Assembly (NCBI GenBank): GCA_022843225.1
Contig: JALHOC010000017.1
Location: forward strand, 1-40,544
Reading direction: 5' to 3'
DNA from: Hyphomonadaceae bacterium
GTDB lineage: Bacteria; Pseudomonadota; Alphaproteobacteria; Caulobacterales; Aquidulcibacteraceae
DNA: 40,544 nucleotides
In this document: positions 8,715 to 17,567 of the stretch, piece by piece
Layout: every line of letters starts with the position of its first letter
Numbering within the stretch: the first letter of the stretch is position 1
Program-made: the position numbers and the translations under genes
The notes under the pieces: generated by a model
What the model saw: the letters and a program-made list of their open reading frames with translations, nothing else
Told to the model about the DNA's origin: nothing
Database searches by the model: none

Positions 8715-10541
8715 CTACACTGCCGCCCGCAGCAATGTAGCGGTCGTCACCGGCTCGGCGACCGCCGCGCCGAACAGATAGCCTTGCGCATACCGACAGC
8801 CCATAACGCGTAGCGCCTCCAGCGTGGCCTCGTCCTCGACGCCTTCAGCCGTGACATCAAGCCCCAGCGCGCTGCCAAGGCCAACCAGGGCACGGACAAT
8901 CGTAGCTGCGCCATGATCTTCGGTGAGGGCGGCCACGAACGAACGATCGATCTTCAATTTGTCGATTGGCAGCTCTCGCAGCAGCAACAACGACGAATAG
9001 CCTGTGCCGAAATCATCAACGGCGATACGAACGCCTTGGTTCTTCAATGACAGCAGCGCGGTTTTCGCGCGGCCCATATCGTCAATCATCGCGGTCTCGG
9101 TGACCTCAACCTCAAGCCTTTGGGCGGGGAAACCCGTCTCACGTAAGGTGCGCAGCACCTTCTCGGGGAACCATTGATCGCGCACCTGACTCGGCGAGAT
9201 ATTGACGGCAAGTACAAAATCGCCCGGCGTGGCGAGCGCCTTGCGGCACGCTTGCGCGAGAAGCGTCCAGAACATGGCGTCGATCAAGCCTGCCTCCTCG
9301 GCGACTTGAATGAACTCAGAGGGCGGGATCAGACCACGTTTGTGGTGAGGCCAGCGCGCGAGCACCTCGAAACCCGCGACGGCCCCAGTCGTCACGTGAA
9401 CCACCGGCTGGAAGTATGGAACGATATCGCCGTTGGGAATCGCGCTGCGCAACTCAGTTTCGAGCTCGGCGCGCCACTTTAAATCGTCATCGATGCTAGA
9501 ATCGAAGAATTTGAAGGCGCCGCGATCTTCCTTGGCGCGCAGCATCGCCGCATCGCCGCGCTGCAACAAGTCGGCGGCGTCGCGGCCATCGCCTGGGCAT
9601 ATAGCTATACCGATCGACGCGCCAACAGTCAGCTTCAAGCCATTCACAAGAATGGGCGCGGAAAGCTCGTTCAGGATTCGCTGAGCGGCGGCGGCCACGC
9701 CGTCGCGCTGACTGGGGCCCTCAAGGACGATGGCGAACTCATCGCCCCCCAATCGCGCGGCAAAGCTATCGTCACGAATGCTGGACAGCAGCCGCGCCGC
9801 GATCTCCTGCAACAATTGATCGCCGACCGCATGGCCGTGCACATCATTGATCGGTTTGAAACGATCGAGGTCGATGAACATCAACGCGAAAGCGTCATCC
9901 TCGGCATTGTCTACATGCGCCAAGCGCCGCTGCAATTCCTCGAGGAAGTGCCGTCGATTGGCGAGGCCAGTGAGCGGATCATGCCGCGCGAGGGTCTGGG
10001 CACGCGCTTCCGCCGCTTCGCGCTCGCAAATTTCAGCGGAAAGCGTTGCGTTGGCGCTGATCAGATCCTGGGTGCGCTCCTGCACCGTCCGCTCGAGATC
10101 GTTGCGAATGGCGTCCAGATCCAGCACCGCTTTGCGCCGGTCGAGCTGCGCTTTGACCCGCGCCGTGAGCACGCGCAGGTCAACCGGTTTGGGGATATAG
10201 TCATTGGCGCCGGCTTCCAGCGCTGCCGACACGACGTCGCCATCATCCAGCGCGGTGACAACAATGACCGGAACGTGCTCGGCATCGAAGCGCGCGCGAA
10301 TGCCCAACAAGGCATCATGCCCCGACCGATCCGGCATGATCCAGTCGAGCAGCACCAATTCGATGTCATCGCGAGCGATGGCGTCTTCGATGCCGACAGC
10401 GCTTTCGCGCAGCACAACCTCATAGCCGCGACGCTCAAGTCGACGCCCCAGCATGTCGCGGTTCTGAGCCTGGTCGTCGACCAGCAGAACACGCCCCAAG
10501 CGTTCTGGCTGTGAAGTCCTGTCGACTTGCGCCGAGGACAT
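8715..10541 (-). CDS. Response regulator with GGDEF and EAL domains
   Basis: A 608-residue cytoplasmic regulator in the order REC (about 15-135), short coiled linker (about 140-190), GGDEF (about 190-355) and EAL (about 365-600). The receiver has the acidic pair DD, phosphoacceptor Asp66 (LLDWIMP) and the Lys of the PKPVD segment. GGDEF (265-269) is intact. The RxxD inhibitory site reads RDDS and is degenerate. The EAL motif is EVL (392-394) with the metal-binding Glu kept, and NISPSQ, EVTET, DDFGTGYS, KIDRSF and AEGVED are present. A GGAGG four bases before the ATG fixes the start. It is transcribed in the same direction as the receiver gene 130 bp upstream, and the two receivers share the near-identical segment RRLERRGYEV. 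Confidence 0.92.
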   Translation of the reverse strand: MSSAQVDRTSQPERLGRVLLVDDQAQNRDMLGRRLERRGYEVVLRESAVGIEDAIARDDIELVLLDWIMPDRSGHDALLGIRARFDAEHVPVIVVTALDDGDVVSAALEAGANDYIPKPVDLRVLTARVKAQLDRRKAVLDLDAIRNDLERTVQERTQDLISANATLSAEICEREAAEARAQTLARHDPLTGLANRRHFLEELQRRLAHVDNAEDDAFALMFIDLDRFKPINDVHGHAVGDQLLQEIAARLLSSIRDDSFAARLGGDEFAIVLEGPSQRDGVAAAAQRILNELSAPILVNGLKLTVGASIGIAICPGDGRDAADLLQRGDAAMLRAKEDRGAFKFFDSSIDDDLKWRAELETELRSAIPNGDIVPYFQPVVHVTTGAVAGFEVLARWPHHKRGLIPPSEFIQVAEEAGLIDAMFWTLLAQACRKALATPGDFVLAVNISPSQVRDQWFPEKVLRTLRETGFPAQRLEVEVTETAMIDDMGRAKTALLSLKNQGVRIAVDDFGTGYSSLLLLRELPIDKLKIDRSFVAALTEDHGAATIVRALVGLGSALGLDVTAEGVEDEATLEALRVMGCRYAQGYLFGAAVAEPVTTATLLRAAV

Positions 10542-10671
10542 TGTCCTCCCCCGCCCGCTTAACCCAAGCTCGGGAAGGTATCAGAAGGAGATTGAAGCCA
10601 CGCTAACATGCGCAGTCTGGTAAGCGAATTTGCATCAACGTGGCGCTAACCATAACGAGGCGTTTACGCCA

Positions 10672-11040
10672 CTAGGCCGCGTAGCGCTCGATCAAGGTGA
10701 TCAAACCCGCGAAATCAACGGGCTTGGTGGCGAAGTCATCGCAGCCAGCCTCCATGCAATCGCGGCGCGCGCTCTCCATAGCGTGCGCGGTCAGCGCGAC
10801 GATCTTGACGTTCTTAACGTTTGGCGTTTGCCGCAGCATGCGCGTGGCCTCTATGCCGGACATGACGGGCATCGAGATGTCCATCAAGATGAGATCGGGC
10901 ACGCAGACCTTAGCCTTCTCCACCGCTTCAGCCCCGTTCTCCGCGACATGGACTTCATACCCGCGCCTTTCGAGGCGGCGGGTCAGCATTTCTCGATTAT
11001 CCGGGTGATCTTCCGCAATCAGAATACGCATGATCGTCAT
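10672..11040 (-). CDS. Single-domain response regulator (DivK/CheY-like)
   Basis: A 122-residue stand-alone receiver. It has the acidic pair in AEDHPDN, phosphoacceptor Asp54 (LMDISMP), the Thr/Ala switch region (ALTAHAM) and the conserved Lys in TKPVD. This pattern matches the DivK-type receivers of alphaproteobacteria. The ATG at 11040 overlaps the TGA of the upstream membrane sensor gene (ATGA), which supports this start and translational coupling, though an internal ATG at residue 4 is possible. It has no output domain, so it probably acts by protein contacts or in a phosphorelay. It is not necessarily DivK itself. Confidence 0.9.
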   Translation of the reverse strand: MTIMRILIAEDHPDNREMLTRRLERRGYEVHVAENGAEAVEKAKVCVPDLILMDISMPVMSGIEATRMLRQTPNVKNVKIVALTAHAMESARRDCMEAGCDDFATKPVDFAGLITLIERYAA

Positions 11041-11936
11041 GCCCTTCGCGCCAGTGTTTCGATCGGCGCTGGTTGTGTTATGCGCGCCAGATCAATGGGG
11101 GCAGCCTCGCGCTCAAGCAGCGCGGCGCCGATAATCTCTCCGTTTTCATCGCGCCAGGCGCGTGCTTCCCAGCCCTCGCGATAGACACGCTCTCCATTGG
11201 CGAGGCTGTCCATCGCTTGACGCCATTGCGCGCGCGGCCAGATCGAATTCAGATCGGCTTGAAAGGTCGCGGAGATGATGTTGCCATCAATATCCGCCAA
11301 CAGAGCGCGGCGGTCGCCAATAATCAGGGCCCTAAGCACATCAGTGTTGCGTTGCGTTGCACGGTGTTGCAGCGCCGCTGTTTGCTCGGCTTGAGCAGTC
11401 CAAAGTGCGCGGACGATCAACACCGCGAGCGCCCCGCCCCCGAGCGTTGCAATGGTCGCCGCATCCCAATCGGCTTGCGCACTTGTCAAGGCGATCAGTG
11501 ACGGCGCGATGAGAATGCACAACGCTGCGGGCGCGGCGCCCGCAGCCGCGAATATCCAGCCGCCCGACAATCCGGCCCCAAATGGTCGAATAACGCCCAC
11601 GAGCCAAAGCGCCAAAGCCGCAGCCGACGCCGCCGGTGCGCCGTCCATCCAAAGCGCCATCGGAAGCGCCACAAACACGCACGCAATGAAAACATTCCAG
11701 CCGATAAGAGCCGCGCTGATGCGCGCACTCGCCGCGCGATCATCGAGACGGCGATAAATAGCCATGTCGGCGATGAGCAGAGCCATGACCACGCAGGCCC
11801 ACGCCACGGCGAGCGCGGACCCAAGCACCGCAGCGGCCATGCCGCCGACCAGCAGCATTAAAGCGATCGAGACGGGCAGGTCGCGTCGACGCGCCTCGGC
11901 CGCGAGGGCTGAGGCTGGGGGGCCATAATCCATCAT
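11037..11936 (-). CDS. Membrane PAS-like sensor lacking a kinase domain
   Basis: A 299-residue inner-membrane protein. About six hydrophobic helices span residues 20-175, followed by a basic linker and a PAS-like region at about 195-280 (DIDGNIIS, then WRDENGEIIGAALLE). The design resembles the input half of membrane histidine kinases. However, the protein ends at residue 299 without a DHp or ATP-binding domain, and the next gene, a lone receiver, begins inside its stop codon. It may be a kinase that lost its catalytic half, or a sensor that works through another kinase. The PAS assignment is by pattern only. The start is the first of two adjacent ATGs; the ribosome-binding site is weak. A TTAACC lies at 11993-11998 upstream. 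Confidence 0.7.
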   Translation of the reverse strand: MMDYGPPASALAAEARRRDLPVSIALMLLVGGMAAAVLGSALAVAWACVVMALLIADMAIYRRLDDRAASARISAALIGWNVFIACVFVALPMALWMDGAPAASAAALALWLVGVIRPFGAGLSGGWIFAAAGAAPAALCILIAPSLIALTSAQADWDAATIATLGGGALAVLIVRALWTAQAEQTAALQHRATQRNTDVLRALIIGDRRALLADIDGNIISATFQADLNSIWPRAQWRQAMDSLANGERVYREGWEARAWRDENGEIIGAALLEREAAPIDLARITQPAPIETLARRA

Positions 11937-12032
11937 TCTGGGGGTCGAGGGCTCCCTGCAAACTGATCAGGACGGTGCCATCTGCAGATGAATTAACCCT
12001 AAATAAAACCGGTGCCGACCCTTGTCGCCCAG

Positions 12033-12392
12033 CTAGAGAGATCGATGCGCGAGGATCACGGCGGTATTGATCAGAAAACACAGCACCGAGAACGCAAAAA
12101 GCCATGGAAAACCCTGCCGCGCATGACCACGCCGCCCGCTGAGCTCCAAAACCCCGCCGACTCCAACCAAAACCGCCGACAAGACCAGAATCCAAAGCTC
12201 ATGCGCATGGAGAAAACCATGAAATTCAGCAAAGGAATCAGAGAACAAGGCGGTTCCAGATGCAGCGCCCGACAGGGCCGCCGCCGCCATCGCCGCAGCC
12301 GGCAAGCCGCAACACAGCGTATGCAAGCCCACCACAGCCGCATGCGCCCAGTGCGCCTGGTTCGCCCGTTTTGTTTTGTTATGTTGTAACAT
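12033..12392 (-). CDS. Small three-helix membrane protein
   Basis: About 119 residues when started at the ATG at 12392, which has a GGCGAG purine tract just upstream; an in-frame start 36 bp further out is possible. Three hydrophobic helices are seen near residues 15-38, 62-82 and 95-115. A HTLCCGLP segment in the first helix pairs two cysteines with a nearby histidine, which recalls small metal-handling membrane proteins. That likeness is weak and I do not assign a function. Additional histidines (EFHGFLHAHEL) line the first loop. It is on the same strand as the sensor and receiver genes, with a 96-bp gap. Confidence 0.65.
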   Translation of the reverse strand: MLQHNKTKRANQAHWAHAAVVGLHTLCCGLPAAAMAAAALSGAASGTALFSDSFAEFHGFLHAHELWILVLSAVLVGVGGVLELSGRRGHARQGFPWLFAFSVLCFLINTAVILAHRSL

Positions 12393-12529
12393 TACTCGCC
12401 AAATTAGGGCGCCAGCGCCGCCAGTCAAGCTCAGCCGACGCCAGTTTCATGGAAAATTGACCAAGTCCGCCTTGTTCTTGCCCGGCGTCGGGCGCACATG
12501 AGGCGAAGCAGGCATTGAGGTAGAGGGCG

Positions 12530-12667
12530 ATGTTGGCTGTACTTGCGACTTTGCGGGATCTTTTGGTTGCCCTGGCTTTGGCCTGGGTGGGCGTCACGCT
12601 TGAGGCGAAGCCGCAGATTGAAGAGCCTTGCGCCAGCGCCTCGTGCCGGAGTGAAGAGGCGCGCTAA
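12530..12667 (+). CDS. Small 45-residue secreted or membrane-anchored protein (candidate)
   Basis: An uninterrupted 45-codon frame begins at an ATG preceded by purine-rich GAGGTAGAGGG. The N-terminus has a hydrophobic segment (residues 1-22, including LLVALALAWVGV) behind one Arg-Asp pair. A short polar tail follows with two Cys (PCASASC), ending in EEAR. It fits a small membrane-anchored or exported protein. It sits alone in the gap between the divergent three-helix membrane protein and the coiled-coil gene. The call rests on the start context and hydrophobic pattern only; I know no homologous family. Confidence 0.4.
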   Translation: MLAVLATLRDLLVALALAWVGVTLEAKPQIEEPCASASCRSEEAR

Positions 12668-12786
12668 TACGCCGTTGAGGCGCGCGATGAAGATGAACCA
12701 ACGCGCGCCTGTGGTTCGCCCTTGATTGGCCCAACTTCTTTCGTTTCCGTTGCACTGCGCATGTGCGCTTTGCCTCAGGACTTCAC

Positions 12787-14412
12787 ATGACCTCCCAAAC
12801 GCCGCCTGCGGAAGCCAACCCGAGACAGCCGGGCGCGCTGATCGGCGTCTTGGCGTTCGCCATCGGCGGCCTTTGGGTGGTGGGCGCGCTGGTCGCGGCG
12901 ATCGCACTCATCGGCCCCGAGCAGTTCGGCGCTCTACGCGCGGTGGAATACGCCGCGTTGGCGGCTGCGGTGGTGTTGCCGGCGGCGATGGTGGGGTTTG
13001 CCGGCATGGCGGCGCGCGACAGCGCCCAAGCGCGCGCGGAAGCACGGCGACTTGCGGACGCCACGGATCGGTTGCTCAATCCCCAGCAGAGCGCGAGCGA
13101 ATCCGCGCGGCGCGTCACGATGAACGTGCGCGGCGAGATCACCGCACTCGATCAGGCGCTTGAGCACACGCTTGCCCGCTTGCAGGAAGTGGAAGGATTG
13201 ATCGCGCGCCAAACCCAAGCCGTCGGTTCGATCGCCGAACAGGCGAAGGCAGGCGCCAACCAGATGATTTCCGGCATGGAGCGCGAGCGCGAGGAATTGC
13301 TGCGCATCTCGCGCGATCTCACCAACCAAGCGCAAACCATCGGCGATTCGATCTCGCGGCACACGACCTCGATCTCGGAAGCCGCGCGCAAGGCCGAAGC
13401 TGAAGTGCGCGCCGCCGATCAGGCGCTTGATCACAGGCTCACCTCTTTCGGCGCGGCAGCCGCACTGATCAACGATCGCACGCACGGTCTCTCCAACGCC
13501 GCGCAGACCAGCGCCGACTCCGCGCTGCGCCTAGAGACCGCGCTATCGAACGCGCTCGACATCCTCACCAAGGCAACAAACCTTACAGATGCAGCGCGGC
13601 AGTCCGCTGAAGCGGCAACGTTGGCCGCCAATTCCACCGCAGGCGCCGTGCGCGACAGCACGTCGCGCGCCGTCGATGACGCCAAGCGCGCCGCCGAGAT
13701 CATCCGCACCGAGGCGGCGAGCGTTGAACGCGAAGCCGCGATCGCCCTGGAGCGTTTGCGCGACGCCGCCGAGGCCGCGCGTGAGGCAGCTCTGGGCGCC
13801 CGCGCGGCTGTTGAGGAGACGACGCCGCGCACACGCAACCGCGTGCAGCGCCAGAGTGAAGACGGCGGCTACGACAATTCCTGGCGCAACGAGCCTGATC
13901 CGCTTGAAACGCCCCCGCCCTCGCGGTCACGCCGTGAACAACCACGCAACGACGCTCCGGCGCCAAACGACTGGACATGGCGCAGTTTGCTATCCTCGGT
14001 GAACGAAGCAAGTAGCGCGCGCCGGGCCTCCCAGCCCCGTGAGACTGACGATCCCGCCGGGCATCTGCGCCGCCGCGAAGCACAGCCAGGGCCGGCTTCG
14101 CCAATCGCCGCTTTGGTCGCGCGGGCCGGCATTGATCTCGAGGCCGCGTTTTCTCCGTCCGCGCTCGAGCGCATCGCGCAACGCGCACGCTCCGGCACAC
14201 AGGCGCGCCGCCGCGCCGTCGTGGATGCAGCCCCGCACGTAACGCAAGCACTCAGCGATCACTTCGCTCGCGATGGCAATGCGAACCAGGACGCGTTGCA
14301 ATTCCTGCGGCACGATGGTCAGCGTATCGCGGAACTCATGGGCCGCGGTCGCGCATCGATGGCGGCGGAGGCCACCAAGGCGTTCCTCTTGATTGATGCA
14401 GCGGTCGGCTGA
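12787..14412 (+). CDS. Two-helix membrane coiled-coil protein
   Basis: A protein of about 541 residues. I choose the ATG at 12787 because AGGA lies 6 nt before it; an in-frame ATG 24 bp upstream has no such site. Two transmembrane helices (about 18-44 and 53-77) are followed by a long Ala/Glu/Arg-rich coiled coil (about 80-345). Next comes a Pro/Arg-rich disordered linker (about 345-440) and a helical C-terminal domain of about 100 residues containing HVTQALSDHF and FLRHDGQRIAELMGRG. The layout recalls polarity factors such as Caulobacter TipN, but I cannot confirm homology. The N-terminal part also looks loosely like a chemoreceptor without its signalling hairpin. Confidence 0.75.
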   Translation: MTSQTPPAEANPRQPGALIGVLAFAIGGLWVVGALVAAIALIGPEQFGALRAVEYAALAAAVVLPAAMVGFAGMAARDSAQARAEARRLADATDRLLNPQQSASESARRVTMNVRGEITALDQALEHTLARLQEVEGLIARQTQAVGSIAEQAKAGANQMISGMEREREELLRISRDLTNQAQTIGDSISRHTTSISEAARKAEAEVRAADQALDHRLTSFGAAAALINDRTHGLSNAAQTSADSALRLETALSNALDILTKATNLTDAARQSAEAATLAANSTAGAVRDSTSRAVDDAKRAAEIIRTEAASVEREAAIALERLRDAAEAAREAALGARAAVEETTPRTRNRVQRQSEDGGYDNSWRNEPDPLETPPPSRSRREQPRNDAPAPNDWTWRSLLSSVNEASSARRASQPRETDDPAGHLRRREAQPGPASPIAALVARAGIDLEAAFSPSALERIAQRARSGTQARRRAVVDAAPHVTQALSDHFARDGNANQDALQFLRHDGQRIAELMGRGRASMAAEATKAFLLIDAAVG

Positions 14413-14417
14413 CTGTT

Positions 14418-16517
14418 CTACGGTTCTATGGCGTCGAGGATGATCTGCTCGGTCAAGACCTGCGGCAGCACACGCGCATCGCCACCATCGACTGGATAGT
14501 AAAGGTAGAGCGGCACACCCGCGCGCCCATAGTCCGCAAGCGCATCCGCGATCGTTTCGTCACGGTTGGTCCAATCGGCAACCAGATACACAACATCGTT
14601 GCGCGCGAAGGCTTGAACAACGCGGGGGCGCATGAGCGATGTGGCTTCGTTGACTTTGCAGGTAACGCACCAGGCGGCGGTGAAATTGACGAACACGCCC
14701 CGCCCCTCCGCACGCAGAGCCTCCACCCGCGCGGGGCTCCATGGCTCGGCGAGGAGCGCCTGTGGGCCTTCAAGCCCCGCCAGCGGACGCCACGCGAACG
14801 CTGTTGTAAGCGCGAGCACAACAACCCCGATCGCCAGCCAGACGCGGCCCCAGCGGCTGACAAACACAGCAAAAGCCAGCGCCGCCGCCAAGCTCAACAA
14901 CGCCAACACACCGGCCGGCCCCGCCTGCTCCGCCAGCACCCAGGCCAACCAAATCGAGGCGGCGAACATTGGAAATGCGAGCACGTTCTTCGTGCGCTCC
15001 ATCCACATTCCAGGCTTCGGAATGAGGCGTTGTAGGCCTGGCGCAAACGACAGCGCCGTCAGAGGCAACGCAAAACCCAAAGCAAGCGCGGCAAACACCA
15101 GCAGCGTCGTCATCGCATTTTGCGTCAGCACCGCGCCGATCGCGCCCGCCATGAACGGCGCCGTGCACGGCGTTGCGGCCACCACCGCGAGCGCGCCGGT
15201 AAAGAAGGCGCCCGCATCGCCGCCCCGCGCGGCAAGGTCAGCGCCCACGTTTTCGGTACCGCCGATGCGGAAGACGCCCAGCAGATTGAGGCCGATGCCG
15301 AAAAACAGCAGCGCAAGCCCGCCCGTCACCCACGAGGCTTGCAATTGGAAGCCCCAGCCCACCGCCTGGCCCGCGCCACGCAACCCAATCAGAAGCGCGG
15401 CGAGCGCAAGAAAAGTCGCCAGCACACCCGCCAAATAAAGCAGGCCGTGCCGACTCGCGACGCCCGCCTGCGCACCGCCCGCGAACGAGAGCGCCTTCAT
15501 CGACAATACGGGCAGCACGCACGGCATGATGTTGAGAATGAGCCCGCCCAGGAATGCGAAGGCGAGCGCCGCCACGAGGGCTACGCCTTCCATGCTGGGC
15601 TCCTCCAACACTGGCGCGTCCTCAAGCTCCGCGAGAGAATAGTCAGGCGATATCTGCGCGGGCCGCGCTGCTGTGTCGGCGAGCGGCTCACCGGGCTGCG
15701 CCAGGATTTCAACCGCGCGGCGCGTCCAGACCGTCCCCTCCTGGATCTCGTACGTCACAACGCCGGCAATATCCGCCGCACCCAGATTCTCTGACGCGCC
15801 TTCAACCAGCGCGAAGCTCAGCCCGCCCGCGCCCACGCGCGGGCGTTGCGGGGCCGACGCACGCATCACATCGCCTTCGAACGGAAAGAAGCGTGGATTG
15901 CGGATGGCTTCGGCGCCAATCAGCGACACGCTTAGAGTGGCCGGCGAACCCCCGCTGATGCGCGCGTCCACGCCGCTCTCGCGTCGGGGCAAAGCGGCGA
16001 CCGCGCCCGCAACGCGCGGCCCCCATTGAGGATCGTCGCGGCCTTGGCGCGCGATCGGCACAGACAGCACCAGCGTCGCCTCCTCGGGAATGCAGATGTC
16101 AGAGCAGACCAGCCATTCCGCGTCGGCGCTCAGCGTCTCGCTTTGGCCGACCCGCGCGGTCGAAGGCGCGATGATCTCGATCAGGAGGAGAACCTCTCCC
16201 GAATAGCCGAAGTTCACCAATGTCCCGAACGGAAGCGCCTCCGGCGCCGGCCATTGGATCGGCCCCGCCGACCAGCCCGACGGCAAACGCCAGCTAAGCC
16301 GCGTGGGCAAGCCGCTATCGCCGGGATTGATCCAATACGTATGCCAGCCTTCGCGGATGTCTTGCCGAAGTACGATGGTGAAGCGCTCGCCCGGCGCGAC
16401 GGCAGCGCGCGCGCTGTGCAACTCGGCCCAGACGTTTGGCCCACTCAGCGGCTGGGCGAATGCAACGCCAGTAAGCGCTGCGAGCGCCGTAACGAGCATC
16501 AACAAGAATTGGCGCAA
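14418..16517 (-). CDS. Thiol:disulfide interchange protein, DsbD/ScsB type
   Basis: An inner-membrane reductase of about 700 residues that passes electrons from cytoplasmic thioredoxin to periplasmic proteins. All three cysteine pairs are seen: Cys138/Cys142 in the periplasmic N-terminal domain (CSDIC), Cys333 (MPCVLPV) and Cys451 (TPCTAPF) in the membrane domain, and Cys617/Cys620 (AWCVTC) in the C-terminal thioredoxin-like domain. The large N-terminal domain makes it longer than E. coli DsbD, as in ScsB relatives. The start is uncertain. The longest frame (from 16586) would translate through a terminator hairpin at 16538-16569, so I prefer TTG at 16517, which has AGGA upstream; ATG at 16499 is the other option. 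Both give a signal peptide ending near VAFA. Confidence 0.9.
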   Translation of the reverse strand: MRQFLLMLVTALAALTGVAFAQPLSGPNVWAELHSARAAVAPGERFTIVLRQDIREGWHTYWINPGDSGLPTRLSWRLPSGWSAGPIQWPAPEALPFGTLVNFGYSGEVLLLIEIIAPSTARVGQSETLSADAEWLVCSDICIPEEATLVLSVPIARQGRDDPQWGPRVAGAVAALPRRESGVDARISGGSPATLSVSLIGAEAIRNPRFFPFEGDVMRASAPQRPRVGAGGLSFALVEGASENLGAADIAGVVTYEIQEGTVWTRRAVEILAQPGEPLADTAARPAQISPDYSLAELEDAPVLEEPSMEGVALVAALAFAFLGGLILNIMPCVLPVLSMKALSFAGGAQAGVASRHGLLYLAGVLATFLALAALLIGLRGAGQAVGWGFQLQASWVTGGLALLFFGIGLNLLGVFRIGGTENVGADLAARGGDAGAFFTGALAVVAATPCTAPFMAGAIGAVLTQNAMTTLLVFAALALGFALPLTALSFAPGLQRLIPKPGMWMERTKNVLAFPMFAASIWLAWVLAEQAGPAGVLALLSLAAALAFAVFVSRWGRVWLAIGVVVLALTTAFAWRPLAGLEGPQALLAEPWSPARVEALRAEGRGVFVNFTAAWCVTCKVNEATSLMRPRVVQAFARNDVVYLVADWTNRDETIADALADYGRAGVPLYLYYPVDGGDARVLPQVLTEQIILDAIEP

Positions 16518-16537
16518 GCAGGTTGTCCTAATACGAA

Positions 16538-16569
16538 ACCGCGCCCCAGGCCGGGGCCTGAAGCGCGGT
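16538..16569 (-). terminator. Terminator of the SapC gene
   Basis: On the minus strand a two-tier hairpin (outer 7-bp accgcgc/gcgcggt, inner aggcc/ggcct) is followed by TTTCG. It lies 46 bp past the SapC stop and just before the DsbD start region, so it probably separates the two transcripts. It also argues against the longest DsbD reading frame. Confidence 0.6.
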
Positions 16570-16614
16570 GTAGCATATTCGATCAAGATTGGGCTTTGGT
16601 TTCACCCAATTCCC

Positions 16615-17421
16615 TTAGCTCAGCGGCGTGGACGCCTGGATGCGCGCGGCACGCGACAGGATCTTCGGCCACAGACCCAGCGACAACAGGTGCGCGTGCA
16701 TCACAGCAGACACGCCCTTATCCCGCAGTTCGAGATAGGTCTCTTTCTGCAGCGCATTGAGCTTCTTCTCGTCGATGCGCAGATACTCGCCGATCTTGAC
16801 CGGCTCGTCCGGCGTGCCATCGGCTTTCGCCCGCGGCAGCGCCAGCGGGGTCAATTCGAACAGATTGTGTTGCTCCATTAGCTTCACGAACTCTTGCGTG
16901 CGACGTCCGAGCACGTCGAACTCGCGGCAGAATTGGATGGCCTCCTGCGTATAGCGTGAAGGCTTGTCGCCTTCGAAGAACGGCAATTCTGGCGAGGACG
17001 ACAGCATCTTCGCGGCGCGATCAATGCAGACGACAACCCGCTCACCCTCGGCGGTTTGCGCTTGCGCCTGCTGCTGGCCAGCCAGCACCGGCAAGAACGG
17101 ATAGCGGCGCGCGAAAGCGGGCAGGTACACTTCAGGGTCGAGCGAGCCATCGGCGCCCAAGAAAACATTCATCCCAGGACGCAAGCCCATCACCGCGAGC
17201 GGCGTCTTGGTCTGGGTGTCGAAAATGATCGGATAGCAAACCGCAGCCAAACCAAACTCATCAACCGTGAGCGGCACAAGATGCGTATCGGCCAAAAACG
17301 AGAACGGGTTGGAGACTTGGCTCACGCCGAGGCTGCGATGCTTCTCCAGGGAGAGCGGCTCAAGTTGGCGATAAAAGAGAATTTGGCCCAGCGTCTGCTG
17401 GCCGCCGCCGGCGGTTGTCAT
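16615..17421 (-). CDS. SapC family protein
   Basis: A 268-residue protein of the SapC family, named after a Campylobacter S-layer-associated protein and common in alphaproteobacteria. Recognisable segments are FYRQLEPLSLEKHR, a VPLTVDEF strand, YPIIF, and a central AFARRYPFLP. The exact biochemical role is not settled. I use the ATG at 17421, preceded by GGAGA at good spacing, rather than a longer frame to 17538 whose extra residues look noncoding. No signal peptide is seen. The gene diverges from the DUF885 lipoprotein gene across a gap of about 146 bp. Confidence 0.88.
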   Translation of the reverse strand: MTTAGGGQQTLGQILFYRQLEPLSLEKHRSLGVSQVSNPFSFLADTHLVPLTVDEFGLAAVCYPIIFDTQTKTPLAVMGLRPGMNVFLGADGSLDPEVYLPAFARRYPFLPVLAGQQQAQAQTAEGERVVVCIDRAAKMLSSSPELPFFEGDKPSRYTQEAIQFCREFDVLGRRTQEFVKLMEQHNLFELTPLALPRAKADGTPDEPVKIGEYLRIDEKKLNALQKETYLELRDKGVSAVMHAHLLSLGLWPKILSRAARIQASTPLS

Positions 17422-17567
17422 GAGTGTCTCCGCGAGTTCTACATCACAGGGGGGCTCTCCAACCACGAATGGGCGCATTCTGCAACAGCCGAGCGCCTTT
17501 CCCGGCGAAGCGAGACGCTTTTCCCCAATCCAATGCATGCTAAGGGCGAGCGGCGAGAGGGATTCTC

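Noticed and set aside
12379-12597. 72-codon minus-strand frame in the gap before the coiled-coil gene
   Set aside because: It overlaps the candidate 45-residue gene, is rich in Lys/Arg/Ala without a domain, and has no ribosome-binding site.
16518-16586. Longest start for the DsbD gene
   Set aside because: It would translate through the terminator hairpin of the upstream SapC gene and add a basic segment before the signal peptide.
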